Assembly (NCBI GenBank): GCA_013397115.1
Contig: VWZW01007689.1
Coordinates: 1 to 64,000 of the forward strand
Reading direction: 5' to 3'
Length of the DNA stretch: 64,000 nucleotides
Source of the DNA: Edolisoma coerulescens
Lineage: Eukaryota > Chordata > Aves > Passeriformes > Campephagidae
Within the stretch, counting starts at the first letter, position 1. Each line of letters begins with the position of its first letter. A model generated the notes under the pieces. That model was not told the DNA's origin, ran no database searches, and was given only the letters and a program-made list of their open reading frames with translations. Positions 1 through 9,899 of the stretch are shown in pieces. Made by a program: the position numbers and the translations under genes.

Positions 1-288
1 GTGCTGTAGGCTTCTTTTGCTGTATCTTCTAGCATTTTTAATATTTTGTAGTCCTGGACGTTTTATAGTTTTTGGCTTTTTTAAGCTTGCAATTTTATCT
101 TTTAAGCTTTTGTTTCAATAACAACGGGATTTTTGTCTTTTTTTTTTTTTTTTCCAATCAGCTTTTTTGTCTTTCTTTGTGTTCATTTACATTTTCACTG
201 CTCATTTTCTCTGTTAGGTGTCACTGTGTGGGACCTTCCATTTTTTTCTGTCTATATCAGTTTGGAATGCTCTATTTATAATCAGTCT
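1..288. other. AT-rich flank beyond AIRE
   Basis: T-rich DNA with an 18-19 nt T run near 138-153. Open frames here are low-complexity Phe/Leu/Ser translations with no family resemblance. Nothing else is recognised. Confidence 0.5.
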
Positions 289-294
289 TTTATT
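289..294 (-). terminator. AIRE polyadenylation signal (AATAAA)
   Basis: AATAAA on the minus strand, about 110 nt beyond the AIRE stop codon (406-408). It implies a short 3' UTR with cleavage near position 270. It is inferred from position and hexamer only; the surrounding DNA is generally AT-rich. Confidence 0.5.
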
Positions 295-405
295 CTGTGC
301 TGTTATTTGTTCTGCTGTGATGCCTGTGTTTGTCTTGTTTTGTATCTGGCTTGGAGGCTTTTTCTTGATGGCTTGGGATGTTGGGTCAGCTGCTGGGTCT
401 GTGCA

Positions 406-3367
406 CTAGGCGAGGAGCCCATGCGTGTCTGCGGGCGGCCGTGCAATGCTCTGGAACGCCCACTGCAAGATCCCGTCCCACGTGCTCTGTGGGACAGCCC
501 CATGTGTTCATTTTCTACTCCCATCCCACATCCTTCCCCTCTGGGGTCTCCTGGCACACCATGCCTGACACACAGCCCCATGTCACCCTGCGGGCCACAC
601 CAGAGACATGTTCCCCCTTTGATGGAGTCTGCCTGTTGGAGTCTTACCTCACCCAGCAGCGCATCGAGCTCATCCCGGCTCAGCACAGGGTCACTGCCGA
701 AGGCTCCATCCTCTGCCTGTGCATGGAGAGATGTCCTGCCAGCTCCTCTGCTGCCCTCAGCCTGCTCTCCTTTTGGTCAGGGCCGCTACCCATGTTCAGT
801 CCCTCACCTGGTGCAGTCCCAGCTTATGCTCCCCCAGTACACCTTCACTAACTTGCCTGCATGTGGTGTCAGCCCATCCTTCACCCTCCCTGACCCAGCT
901 CCACCTTCCTGCTCCCCATAGCCCCTGCTCCGCCTCTCCCACCCCGTGCGTGGCACTGCTGGTGCTGACCTTGGCTGCTGGAAGCAGTTGGTCTCCAGCT
1001 GCTGCGGTGGTGCCCAGGCCGCCTGTGTCCAGGGTGCCCGTGCAGGATGTGCACAGCAGCAGCCCCCTACACCATTGAGGTGACACAGATTGTCAGGGCA
1101 GAACCCTCCAGGGAGGAACTAAGGCTGGGATGTGGGGTGCGATGGGGGACACACCTGGGGTCCCCACTGGGAGCAGGACAGTGTCGGGGAGTGGGGATCC
1201 GGGTACAGCAGTGGCTGCAGACAGTCCCCTCAGCTCCGCCCGTCTGCGTGTCCCGCGCCGCCTCCCCCAGGATCTTGGGGGGTCTCTCCACAGCCAAGCC
1301 TGCCTCCAGCAGCCGGCCTGGCTCAGCCACACTCTCCACACAGGAGCCGCATCGCCATGTCCCGCTGCACAGTGGGAGCAGAGCAGTGAGGGACAGCGGG
1401 GGGCACTGGCATCCCTGTGTGCCTTGGGACTCACCTGGGGACGTGGGGCAGCGGGGGCACCAGGCAGGCGAGGTGGAAGGCCCTGGGGCAGCCGTCACAG
1501 CAGATGAGCTCACCACCATCACCGCATGCTGCACACTCATCCTCGTTCTCCTGTCCCCCAGGAGAGTGGGCAGGGGGTCACTGCCACCCCCACAGGCTGA
1601 AGCCATGGCTGTGGCAGGGTCTGTCATCCCCCTTTGCCCTCTCCCCCTGCATCACCCACCCTGCACCAAACATACCAATCCTTTCAGGGTGGTAAAATTG
1701 CCTGTCTCTTGGGGGTTGTAACCTGGTGAACCCCCAGTAGCTGAGCCCTAGGTTTCCTGTTCTAGACCAGGCCAAAGACATGCCAGGGACACCCCAGCAG
1801 TTCCTCCTGGGGGTGCACCAGGTGTCACATCCAGGGCTCACCTGGTGGGGCACAGGGTCCTGGCTGTACACAGTGGCTGCTGGCAGCTGGCCCTGGGGGT
1901 GCAGTTGGGGTTCCCTGTTCTGTTGGCAAGACAAGAAGGGGTTTGGAGAGGCACTGCTGGCACTGGGGGACACTCCCAGGCCATGGCCATGATGCCATGC
2001 AGGAACAACCCCACGCCACAGCCTTGGCAGCTGCACAAGATGGGGGTGAAAACATATGAGGGGGTTGTCTGTACACTTTGGGATGCCTTGGGCTGGGCAG
2101 GGGGCTTCAGGCTGTGGCTTCTGCTCCGAGCCTCCGGCTCCTTGGAGGCAGCTGGGGTGTATGGCTCATCCCCAGCTCTGCTGCCCGTCTTGGAGCTGCC
2201 TACAAGAGAGGCCAGAGGCAGCTCCAGCTCCCCTTCCCCACGTCCACCTGCCTGAGGGTGGCTCCTGAATTTGGGGACTAAACTGGGCAGGAGGTGGCTG
2301 GGCTGGGCTATACTTACTCGGATCCAGCACATGTTTAATGAGGATGCCCTCAATGGCCCCACGGCTGACAGGCACCTCACTGCCTGCCACGGCCACTGCT
2401 CTCTGCACCGAGGCAGCCACCGCCTGGAGGGCTGCGGGCAGGGGAGAGGCTCAGTGGGGTGGGCAGCTCCCTGCCCACGGCTGTGGGCAAACAGGGTGCA
2501 CAGGCAGAAGCTGCCCTGGGAGTTTCAGCACTCACTGCTGGCACGAGAGGTGCGGGGGGTATCTGTGCCCTCCGGCTTCTTCACAGTCTTTGCCTTCACC
2601 AGGGGCCCTGCAGCATTGTGAGGACGGATGTCAGGGGGCACAGCACCCCACGACACCTCGGGGCAGCACCCTGCCCCATCTCCATCCTGCTCTGGGTCTC
2701 CGTACCAGGACTGGCGCTGTGCCGTGCAGCAGGCTGTGCCGCCCGGGCCTTGTCCCGCTCCTCGGGGGCTTTCCTCTTGCCTTGGGGCCTGTGTGGGGCC
2801 GGTGCTGTGGGGCTCGGGGAGAGACGCCTTCCACGGCGCTGCCGCCCCAGCTCCACCTCTGCAAGAGGAACGGCGACTGGGACAGGCACCAGCACCCTGG
2901 GTGTCACCCCTGCCCACCGCCGGCCCCCCAGGGTGCCACTCCCACCTGACCCCTACTACCTCTGGGGAAGGCGCCGCGGAGAGGCCGGAGCCGGGAGTAC
3001 CGCTCCAGGTTGTAGTCCTTGAAGAGGACGGCCCAGAAGTCGCGGACGGCGGCAGCGTCGCGGCCCAGCAGCCAGGTGAGCAGCGCGTGGAAAGCGCGGT
3101 GGGAGCCCTCCCGCTCCGTGCGGCTCAGCGTCTCCTGCCGGGCACAGCACGGCCCACGGGCTGCCCTCCGGCCCTCCGGCCCCAGCCCCCACAGCGTGAC
3201 CGTCCCGTCCTGCTCCGCAGCCTCACCTTGAAGATGTGGTCAGGGACTACATCGTGGTCAGCCAGGCCGTGCAGCAGCGGGAAGACGTCGTCCACTGCCA
3301 TGGCGATCTCGGTGCGGTGCAGCTTCAGCAGGCGCCGCAAGTCCCCGTCGCTGCCCGGCCCCGCCAT
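406..3367 (-). CDS. AIRE: AIRE, autoimmune regulator (12 coding exons)
   Basis: AIRE is a nuclear transcription regulator that drives peripheral-antigen expression in thymic epithelium. Coding exons from 5' to 3' on the minus strand: 3227-3367, 2960-3134, 2706-2858, 2536-2607, 2318-2431, 2075-2199, 1842-1919, 1435-1550, 1155-1364, 970-1066, 648-716, 406-486. All join in phase and total 1431 nt (476 residues; human has 545). Seen in the translation: an N-terminal HSR/CARD region (residues 1-105) with LRRLL and LTWLL motifs; a basic GKRKAPEERDKAR stretch; a divergent SAND region (about 181-258); PHD1 with all eight zinc ligands (C292, C295, C304, C307, H312, C315, C330, C333); a PHD2 remnant (374-403); LDALL (444-448); and a C-terminal tail STWDGILQWAFQS like that of human AIRE. 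The start is the only in-frame ATG; the frame upstream has no other ATG. The weakest junction is the donor of the 2075-2199 exon (AGT|gtacag). An extra small exon between 717 and 969 cannot be excluded. Confidence 0.93.
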
Positions 3368-3411
3368 GCCCGGGCTCACGGCCGGAGCTCGCAGCCGCCC
3401 GGACACTGCCC

Positions 3412-3418
3412 TTTAATA
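3412..3418 (-). promoter_or_regulatory. TATA-like element of AIRE
   Basis: TATTAAA on the minus strand, about 45 nt upstream of the AIRE ATG in a GC-rich context. A start site 25-30 nt downstream would give a leader of roughly 20 nt. This fits the use of the ATG at 3365-3367. No transcript evidence is available. Confidence 0.4.
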
Positions 3419-3419
3419 C

Positions 3420-6390
3420 ACCTTGGCCGCGGCACCAGAAACCTCATTGGGCTCCCGCAGCCCCACTCATTTCTGTACGAGGCCGTAACCTGAACCCGTC
3501 CCTCCCGCGCGGCGGGGCTGGGCTTGTCCCCGCGCCACCACCGCACCCCAGCCCCGGGCTGGAGGTCAGGCACCTCCCCAGCTCCGGGCAGCAGCAGCCA
3601 GCGTGGGCCCGGCTGTGCCGCTGGTGAAGGACACCCGACCCGCGCGGAGCACCGCAGGGTGACCAGGGACAGGGGGTCAGTGAGGTGTTGGCGAGGGGCT
3701 TCCACTTCTCTAATCTCTGTGGTCACCCAAGCATCTCCCAAAATTTCTGGACTTTCCGCAGGACCTGCTTCTCTCATCCAGAAACTCGGCTGCAGGGGCA
3801 TGTGGGAACTAACGGCCCAACAGCTGGGGGTGTGATGGCAACAAAAGAGAGTAGGGAGAGGCGGGGTGTGGGTGTCTTTGAGTGTGTCCTCCTCCCCCAC
3901 TCCCCACTTCCCTTCCCAGCATCTCTCATGGACAATGTGCTTTGTCTCAAGATAGAAACACAGGGTACTGCAGGAGGAACTGTCTGGGTGCTCACGTAAT
4001 GAATGCATTCCAGAGACAGGGGAGCCAAGATGCGTGAGTGATTTTGGAGCACATCAGCCTGCAAAAGGATATAAAATGCTGCTGGAGATGGGGCCAATTA
4101 AGCTAACTGGTCTCCTGAGGTTGCAGGCAGCTTCTGTGGGGCAGTAGGAAGCACTGACACACAAAGAAACTCCACAAAAGGTGCGTTGGGGTACAATTGA
4201 AGATGGTGAACAAGCAAATGTTTTGCCAGAGCCATGGCAGTGCCACGAGTGTGCCCAGGGAATACCTGGGCAGGTGCAGCCCACAGCTCTGTCAATACCC
4301 ACTTCCCAAAACTGGGCATATGGAGCTGCAAAAAGCTTGGAGCCAGGGGGAAGCTGGCTCCTTGAAAGCATCTGGCATAGGAAAATCTGGGGGCCTGGCT
4401 GCTCTGTACCAGATAGCTGGGAAAGAGAAAGCTCAAAAGCGCCTGCTCCCATTCCCGGACGTTTGGATTTCCCCAAGATCAATTTCTAGCCTCCCTCCCT
4501 CTGGAGGTGTGTCTGGGCTGCCCAGCAGGCTCTGCCAGGGTGCTGTGGCTGTGCACAGCTGTCCCCAGGCCACGGGGCAAACCCCGACCTGAGCAGGACC
4601 AGAGCGCGGTGCAAGAGGGGACTCTGCTGGGCAGCACAAAGGGATACGGGGAGGAACTTATATTGCTAAGTCCTAAAAGACTACAGCAGTATCTGCTGGC
4701 TCCAAACCTGTGCTAGGAGGAAGCATCTGCTGTCAAGAAACTCGGGAAGAATAACAACACCACACCCTTGGTGAGAGCAGGAAATACCCTTGCACATGTG
4801 TGGTTAATAAATTAACATGGTTGCCCATGGAAAGGCTTGCCCTGCAGCTCCTTTCAGTATTCAGGGGGATTTTTCCTGTGGAGGCAGTGGGAGCCATAGG
4901 ATGGAGGTTGGGCAGGTGTTGTACTGGGTTCCTGCGCCTCACACCAGGATTTCTGTGCCCAGCTCTGCCACAGTGGGGATGGCTTCACCACCACCTGTGC
5001 CATGCATCCCCCCAGGGGACAAAACGTGGGTGTCAGGTGACACAGGAGGTTGATCTCCCCTCCTGGAGCTCTGCCCAAGGCTGGCCACAGGTGCTGAGCA
5101 CAAGCACACTCGTGACACAGCCTCACGGGTCTGCTCCACTCTTCCCGGGAACATTGTTTTCCCCAGTGTCACACCTGCAGTGCCACAATTTGTCACTGTC
5201 ACCCTGCGTTAAGCTGTCTGGCACCTCTAGGACAAGGCTCTGGCACTTCCCCCTGCCCACCCAGCTCCCTCGTGGGCAGGCACTGCCCCACACTCCATGA
5301 GCCATATGCCCACAGTGCTGGCCTTGGACTTGTTTTAAATTCCAACTTTGTGACTCTTTCTGTGATGAGTCACGGACATTGTTTTCCACATCCAGCCCAC
5401 TTAGTAGTGCCATGATTTGCACTTCGGGTTGTTTTTTTGTGTTCCCTTCCCCTTTCTGAGAAGGGCAGGAGGCAGAGCAGTGACCACGTGAAGAGGCACG
5501 TCCGTGCTGGGAAATCAGGCGGGTGTTTCTGTACAACCTCGCTCACGGCCAGCCTGGGCAGCTCTAAGGAACTTGTAAGGGCTGCAAGAAGGTGGCTTTT
5601 GCCTGGGGCTGGCATGTGCCCTGCCTGGCTGCCAGGGCCCCAGGCTGGGGGGCAGGGCTTTAAGGATGCCCTCTCCTTTCTACTGCCCCCCCTGCAGAAA
5701 CCAGAAGGACTCAAGGGGCGAAGTTGACAATGTTTCTCCCCAAATGCCCAGTAAAATCAGTGATTCGGCATGCAGGAAAAGTATCTGTAGCCCCTGGGAT
5801 GCACCTAGATTCCCTCCTGCAAAAGCCGTTGAGGCAAACACACCCCTTCCAGCATTTCCTCCTTTCCAATTCCCTTCCTTGCTGAAGTCCCGTGGTGCAA
5901 ACCATCACCGCGTCTCCCTTGGACACAACTGCCCCTCACTCATCTCAAAAATCCCTGAACCACAGTCAGGAGAGAACAGGCAGCAGTGGAACACCCATGC
6001 ACGGGATCATGCCAGGAAGGCAGGGAGTCCCCACCTTTGTCTCTGATGCCAATCCCACCAGGCCTGAGGCACACTGAGAGCCCACAGGAAACACTGCCAC
6101 CACGTGCAGAGATTTTATTCCTCTCCTCTTACCTTCGGCTGCTCCAGGCTCCAGCATCTTTGAAAAAAAAGGGCTCCATGTGGGCCCTCGTGCCAGATTC
6201 CCATTTCTGACAGCTTCCCTACCACCGCCCCACGGGGTCCGGATGGGAGCAGCTCCACCTGCACACATCCCAGCTGCTCCTGCAAGGGCCCGGGAAGGAG
6301 AGCTGAAGCAGAGATTTATTTTAGCTTCAGTTTCCTCTTTCCTCCCCCTTTAGAAAGAAGAAACAAAAGCCCAGAGGTATGTTATATTAA
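3420..6390. other. Intergenic region upstream of AIRE
   Basis: GC-moderate unique DNA between the AIRE promoter and the putative 3' end of the unrecognised gene. All open frames are short and unlike any protein I know. Minus-strand AATAAA hexamers at 6114-6119 and 6315-6320 could be alternative poly(A) signals for the gene to the right. No repeat is recognised. Confidence 0.5.
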
Positions 6391-8707
6391 TTTATTTGGG
6401 ACACACCAAAAAGGAAAGTCAACAACTGTTAACGTACAAAAGTACAGAATCCTGGGACAAGATTTACTGTCCTGATTAAAAAGGCACCATGGTCCCAAAG
6501 AAGAGTAATCAGGATACATGATTTAGAAATTTTCCCCCTGTTGCAGCAGAAACAGAGCCAGGCTTTGGCTCTATCCACAGTCAAACCCAGTTAAAAAAAC
6601 CCAAATATGATTTCAATGTGATAAACTCTGCTCAGCCTGTACAGGATGTCGTGAAAAGAATCACAGCCTAGAAGTTGGTCGATTTTTTGTCTTTTTTTGA
6701 AACAGTGAAGGTGACTAATCACTAAGTAGGTAACAAGGAAGACAGCAGACTGCTGACACCTTCAGCTCGACTTTCTGTCAGACACGTCAGTTCAACTGAG
6801 ACCAGCAGGCTGAGTGTGGGGCTTCTGAATGAAATGTAATTCCCTGTGGTAGACAGGAAGTCAGATTTGACAACCTTAAATTCCCTGAATCCCTAAAAAT
6901 CATAAAGCACTATACAGCTGTGTTCTGTATCCGAGCCAACCCCGGTGGATTTGCTTTACACACGAGCATTTATACTGTCAGCTATATCTGTAATAAAAAG
7001 GGGGGTTACAGCAGTTATTAAAAAACTTCTACTTCGGCGAGGTCCGAGCTTGGCTATATTCCCTGCTGAAACAGAGCTGCTGGTGTAGAGACCCAGTGAG
7101 AGGCTCAATCCAGCACCTCAAGGCTGGAAGGCAAATAGTTTAAACGTGACATATTTTGCATGGGGAGGTCAGTGAAGCATGTCAGAGAGGAGATGGAGGG
7201 AGGCTGCAAAGCCTCGGGCAGCGGAGGCTCGAGGGTGCTGCTGGCAAACCTGTAAAACTACGAGTGGTGCAGAGCACGCGGCGGGCACTAAACACTTCGG
7301 AGCGACTTACCATGAAGAGCTTGTCAGAGACACAGAGCAAGGACCCCGGCAGGGAGGAGCAGGGTCCCTGGGAAGGGACACGCGGCTCGCAGCCGGAGGG
7401 ATCCGTGCCAGGCGGCCGGGGCTGGAGCCTGCCTGGGCAGGGCCGCCGTGTCCCGGGGGACCAGCAGCTGCTCTGCATTTCATTCCTCCTTTGGCATAGG
7501 ACTTCAAAGCAGTCCAGGGACTGATTCATCAAAAGTAAATGAACTGTCAAAATTATTCGTACATGCATTTATTGTTAAAGGGAGCAAAAGCCAAAGAATG
7601 AAAGAGCACGAGTTAATGTCAGTAAATGATGTGCAGGACGGAGAGGAAAGAAATGGGGAAAAGCTGAGATACTGGAGTGGGGAAACCAACATTCACACTG
7701 GAAGGTAAATTTTAAAACCAGGCAAGTTTGCGCTCTTTCTACCACAGATCTTTTGTGGACAAATAGAGACTTGTGGGCTTTCCATTTTCAGTGTAGGGAA
7801 CTCTGGGTTTGGGAATCTCACCAGAGAGATCTCCAGCACTGGGTTTCACTGGAAGTTCAAGTCTCTCATCTTTAAAAACCAGTAAAGCAACTCTAACTAA
7901 AAAAGTCACAGATACGTCACTGCTCAGGATGTACGTGGGCAAGAGGGTCACGCTTTGTTCAAACAACCTCCAGGTGGAAAACTACCATCTTCCCCCCGCT
8001 GGTCTGCACCACCTCGGGGGTGGAAGAGCAAGCCCAGATCTGGGTGCCTGCTGCTGTGAACACCACAGCTACACCTGGGAAGGCTTTTTCTTCCCCATGT
8101 CCTAAAAAGGCAGGATACCAGTTTATAAAATTACTCTCATCTTAAAACTAAATAATGCAATTTCCATTTTCCCCCTATGTTACCCCCTCCCCCCAAAGAT
8201 AAAACATTACCACTTCATTTAGGATTCACACCCCAGATCCTAGATTAGGGACTTTGTGATAAAACTCATCCAGTTATGGGAAGGTTTATCCTGATCAAGG
8301 AAACGTCAGTAAAATAGAATCTAGAATAAAACATTCAGAATCACCAATGCTTTAACAGCCAAAGCACTCCACTGTCTCCTGCTCTCTGCCCGCTCCTCGA
8401 ACAGGAGAGCAGTCCCTTCCCAAAAGCACAGCGTGCCTCTCCAGGGCTGCAGACACACGCTGCAAACCCACTTCCTTCCTGGCAGAAATGCCAGCTCCCG
8501 CAGGAAGGGGCAGAGCACCTTTCACCCCCACTGCAGCCAGGGGAGCCAGGGCTCTTCAGCACATGGATTTTCTGTTAGCAACAAGTCCAAGTTATTACCC
8601 TGCAGTAAATCCGAGTCCTGATTCACGCTGTTAGGCCACCGCTGGCTCAGAAATGTTGAGAGACTTCCAAACCCCACAGATGCAGACAGGACCTTGGAAG
8701 AAGAGGC
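6391..8707 (-). other. Putative 3' UTR of the unrecognised gene
   Basis: Unique, AT-rich sequence directly following the last stop of the minus-strand gene, with no coding signal and no neighbouring gene to own it. A minus-strand AATAAA lies at 6391-6396, giving a UTR of about 2.3 kb. The assignment is inference from position, strand and hexamer; RNA-seq would settle it. Confidence 0.35.
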
Positions 8708-8979
8708 TTACATGCTACGTATATGCTCTTGGATCATCCGCTGCATTTGAGCCTTGGCATCGCTAGCCGCTGACAGCTCATCCTTCCAAATCCATGTGGT
8801 TTAGTCCTTGCTGCCATTGTCATCATCCCAGCCCTCTTCCCTGGAGGCAGCACGTTCCTGAGCTCTGGCTTGAGGATCTGCAACAATCACTTCCAATGGA
8901 TGGTGGGATTTCAAACTTGCCTAACGTGTGCATTGCCACCTTGTACTCCAGCAGCTCTGCCCGCTCTCTGCGGCGGGCG
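8708..8979 (-). pseudogene. Broken C-terminal coding tail of the unrecognised gene
   Basis: After the TAG at 8980-8982, protein-like sequence continues in other frames. Dropping one A from the A5 run at 8987-8991 bypasses the TAG and gives a frame with ERAELLEYKVAMHTLGKFEI (ending about 8895). Dropping one G at 8893-8894 then gives EVIVADPQARAQERAASREE and WDDDNGSKD, followed by an in-frame TAA at 8801-8803. The same frame then runs through KDELSAASDAKAQMQRMIQE to a TAA at 8708-8710. The total is about 94 further codons with two +1 shifts and one stop. Neighbouring genes show no such breaks. Either the gene ends early in this lineage, is decaying, or the assembly has local indel errors. Confidence 0.6.
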
Positions 8980-9828
8980 CTAGCAGTTTTTCACCTTTTC
9001 CACAGTCTCGTAGAAGCCAGGCCTGACCCTGCGGATGCTCATCCGTATGTGCTCGCCCTCCAGGGGCAGGTCGGTGCCGGTGGCGGCTGTGGTGCAGCGG
9101 CGCTTCCGCCGGCCCCGCAGCGAGAAGGCTGGGGCGCCACCGTTCTCCTCCTCCGTGGGGTACAGCTCATCCACACTGGTGCCCTCATCTGACTGCTCCT
9201 CGCCCTTGTACTTCATCTCCTTCGCCTTGCTGCCCTCCTTCTCTTCCCTGGCGAGCTTCCTGAAGTGCTCCAGACACTGTATTTTCTGCCTTCTCTCCAT
9301 CATCTTCAGCTCCTGCTTCTCTGTGAAATCTTCATAGTACATTTTCCTCTCGCTCCTCTGATCTTCCAGAAACTTCCACTCGATGCTGGTCATTTTTATC
9401 CCACTGTACTCCTCCAGTTTATCCCTCATCTGTGTGTCTGTACAAAACACGTCAAAGAGCTTCTCCGAACTCTCATTGAATCTGTCAGCTCGCTCGGAAA
9501 AAGCCTGGTTCTGTCTCTGCTTCCTGGTCTGGTACAACCGGGTGAACTCCTCGTACATTTTGAGGATGAGTTTCTTTATGTTCTGTGTGGCGATGGTGTG
9601 CAGGTTGCAGACCAGCCAGTGCTCCTGCAGGTGCTCTGCGAGCAGCTGGGCCGCGTCCTCCTTGGAGCGCTGGGCCTGGCCGGCCCTCTTGGGCTGCAGC
9701 AGGTACAGCATGTTCTGCACCACATCCTTCTTGGTGGGCAGCACCCCCTGCGCGAAGCCCGAAGACTCCACGTACTCCACAGTCCCCAGGGTCTTCCGTG
9801 CCCTCACCTCAGTGTCCAGTGATTCCAT
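8980..9828 (-). CDS. Unrecognised protein, 282 residues, charged and helical
   Basis: I do not recognise this gene. A 282-codon uninterrupted frame starts MESLDTEVRARK at the ATG 9826-9828 and ends at TAG 8980-8982. Visible features are a GVLPTKKDVVQNMLYLL segment (residues about 28-44); a region with W71 and then IKKLILKMYEEFTRLY; an EKLFDVF motif; an EWKFLEDQRSERKMYYEDF block; a long Lys/Glu-rich helix likely to be coiled coil; an acidic stretch (EEQSDEGTSVDELYPTEEE); and a basic GRRKRRC cluster that could be a nuclear localisation signal. There are no signal peptide, membrane or Cys/His zinc-finger patterns. A good 3' splice site lies 33 nt upstream of the ATG (see 9829-9863), so a separate 5' exon is likely, arguing against a plain processed retrocopy. 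Divergent from SCLY. The C-terminal coding continuation is broken (see 8708-8979). The order of motifs resembles uncharacterised multicopy proteins I recall from arthropods and cnidarians, but this is from memory only. Confidence 0.75.
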   Translation of the reverse strand: MESLDTEVRARKTLGTVEYVESSGFAQGVLPTKKDVVQNMLYLLQPKRAGQAQRSKEDAAQLLAEHLQEHWLVCNLHTIATQNIKKLILKMYEEFTRLYQTRKQRQNQAFSERADRFNESSEKLFDVFCTDTQMRDKLEEYSGIKMTSIEWKFLEDQRSERKMYYEDFTEKQELKMMERRQKIQCLEHFRKLAREEKEGSKAKEMKYKGEEQSDEGTSVDELYPTEEENGGAPAFSLRGRRKRRCTTAATGTDLPLEGEHIRMSIRRVRPGFYETVEKVKNC

Positions 9829-9863
9829 CACTGCTCGGTGGTTCTGTGGTTACGACATAACCT
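9829..9863 (-). other. 5' UTR exon end with splice acceptor
   Basis: On the minus strand a pyrimidine-rich ctgtctttcag occupies 9862-9872, and the exon would begin at 9861, 33 nt before the ATG. This predicts an upstream noncoding exon toward the GC-rich region and gap beginning at 10,022. Confidence 0.45.
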
Positions 9864-9899
9864 GAAAGACAGGAGGAAAAGAGAGGAGCGTGTCAAACG

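Noticed and set aside
133..921. 262-codon plus-strand frame at the left edge
   Set aside because: It starts in a poly-T tract and runs antisense over AIRE coding exons; it is a shadow frame.
8976..8994. Programmed ribosomal frameshift at the A-run before the TAG of the unknown gene
   Set aside because: The needed shift is +1, the site is not a classical slippery heptamer, and a second +1 shift plus a stop readthrough would also be required. Mutation or assembly error is simpler.
8874..8998. A short intron (donor after GAAAAG, acceptor attgttgcag) explaining the frame change in the unknown gene
   Set aside because: The would-be intron is itself protein-like in a single frame and leads directly into the next block after a one-base shift, so it looks like coding sequence and not intron.
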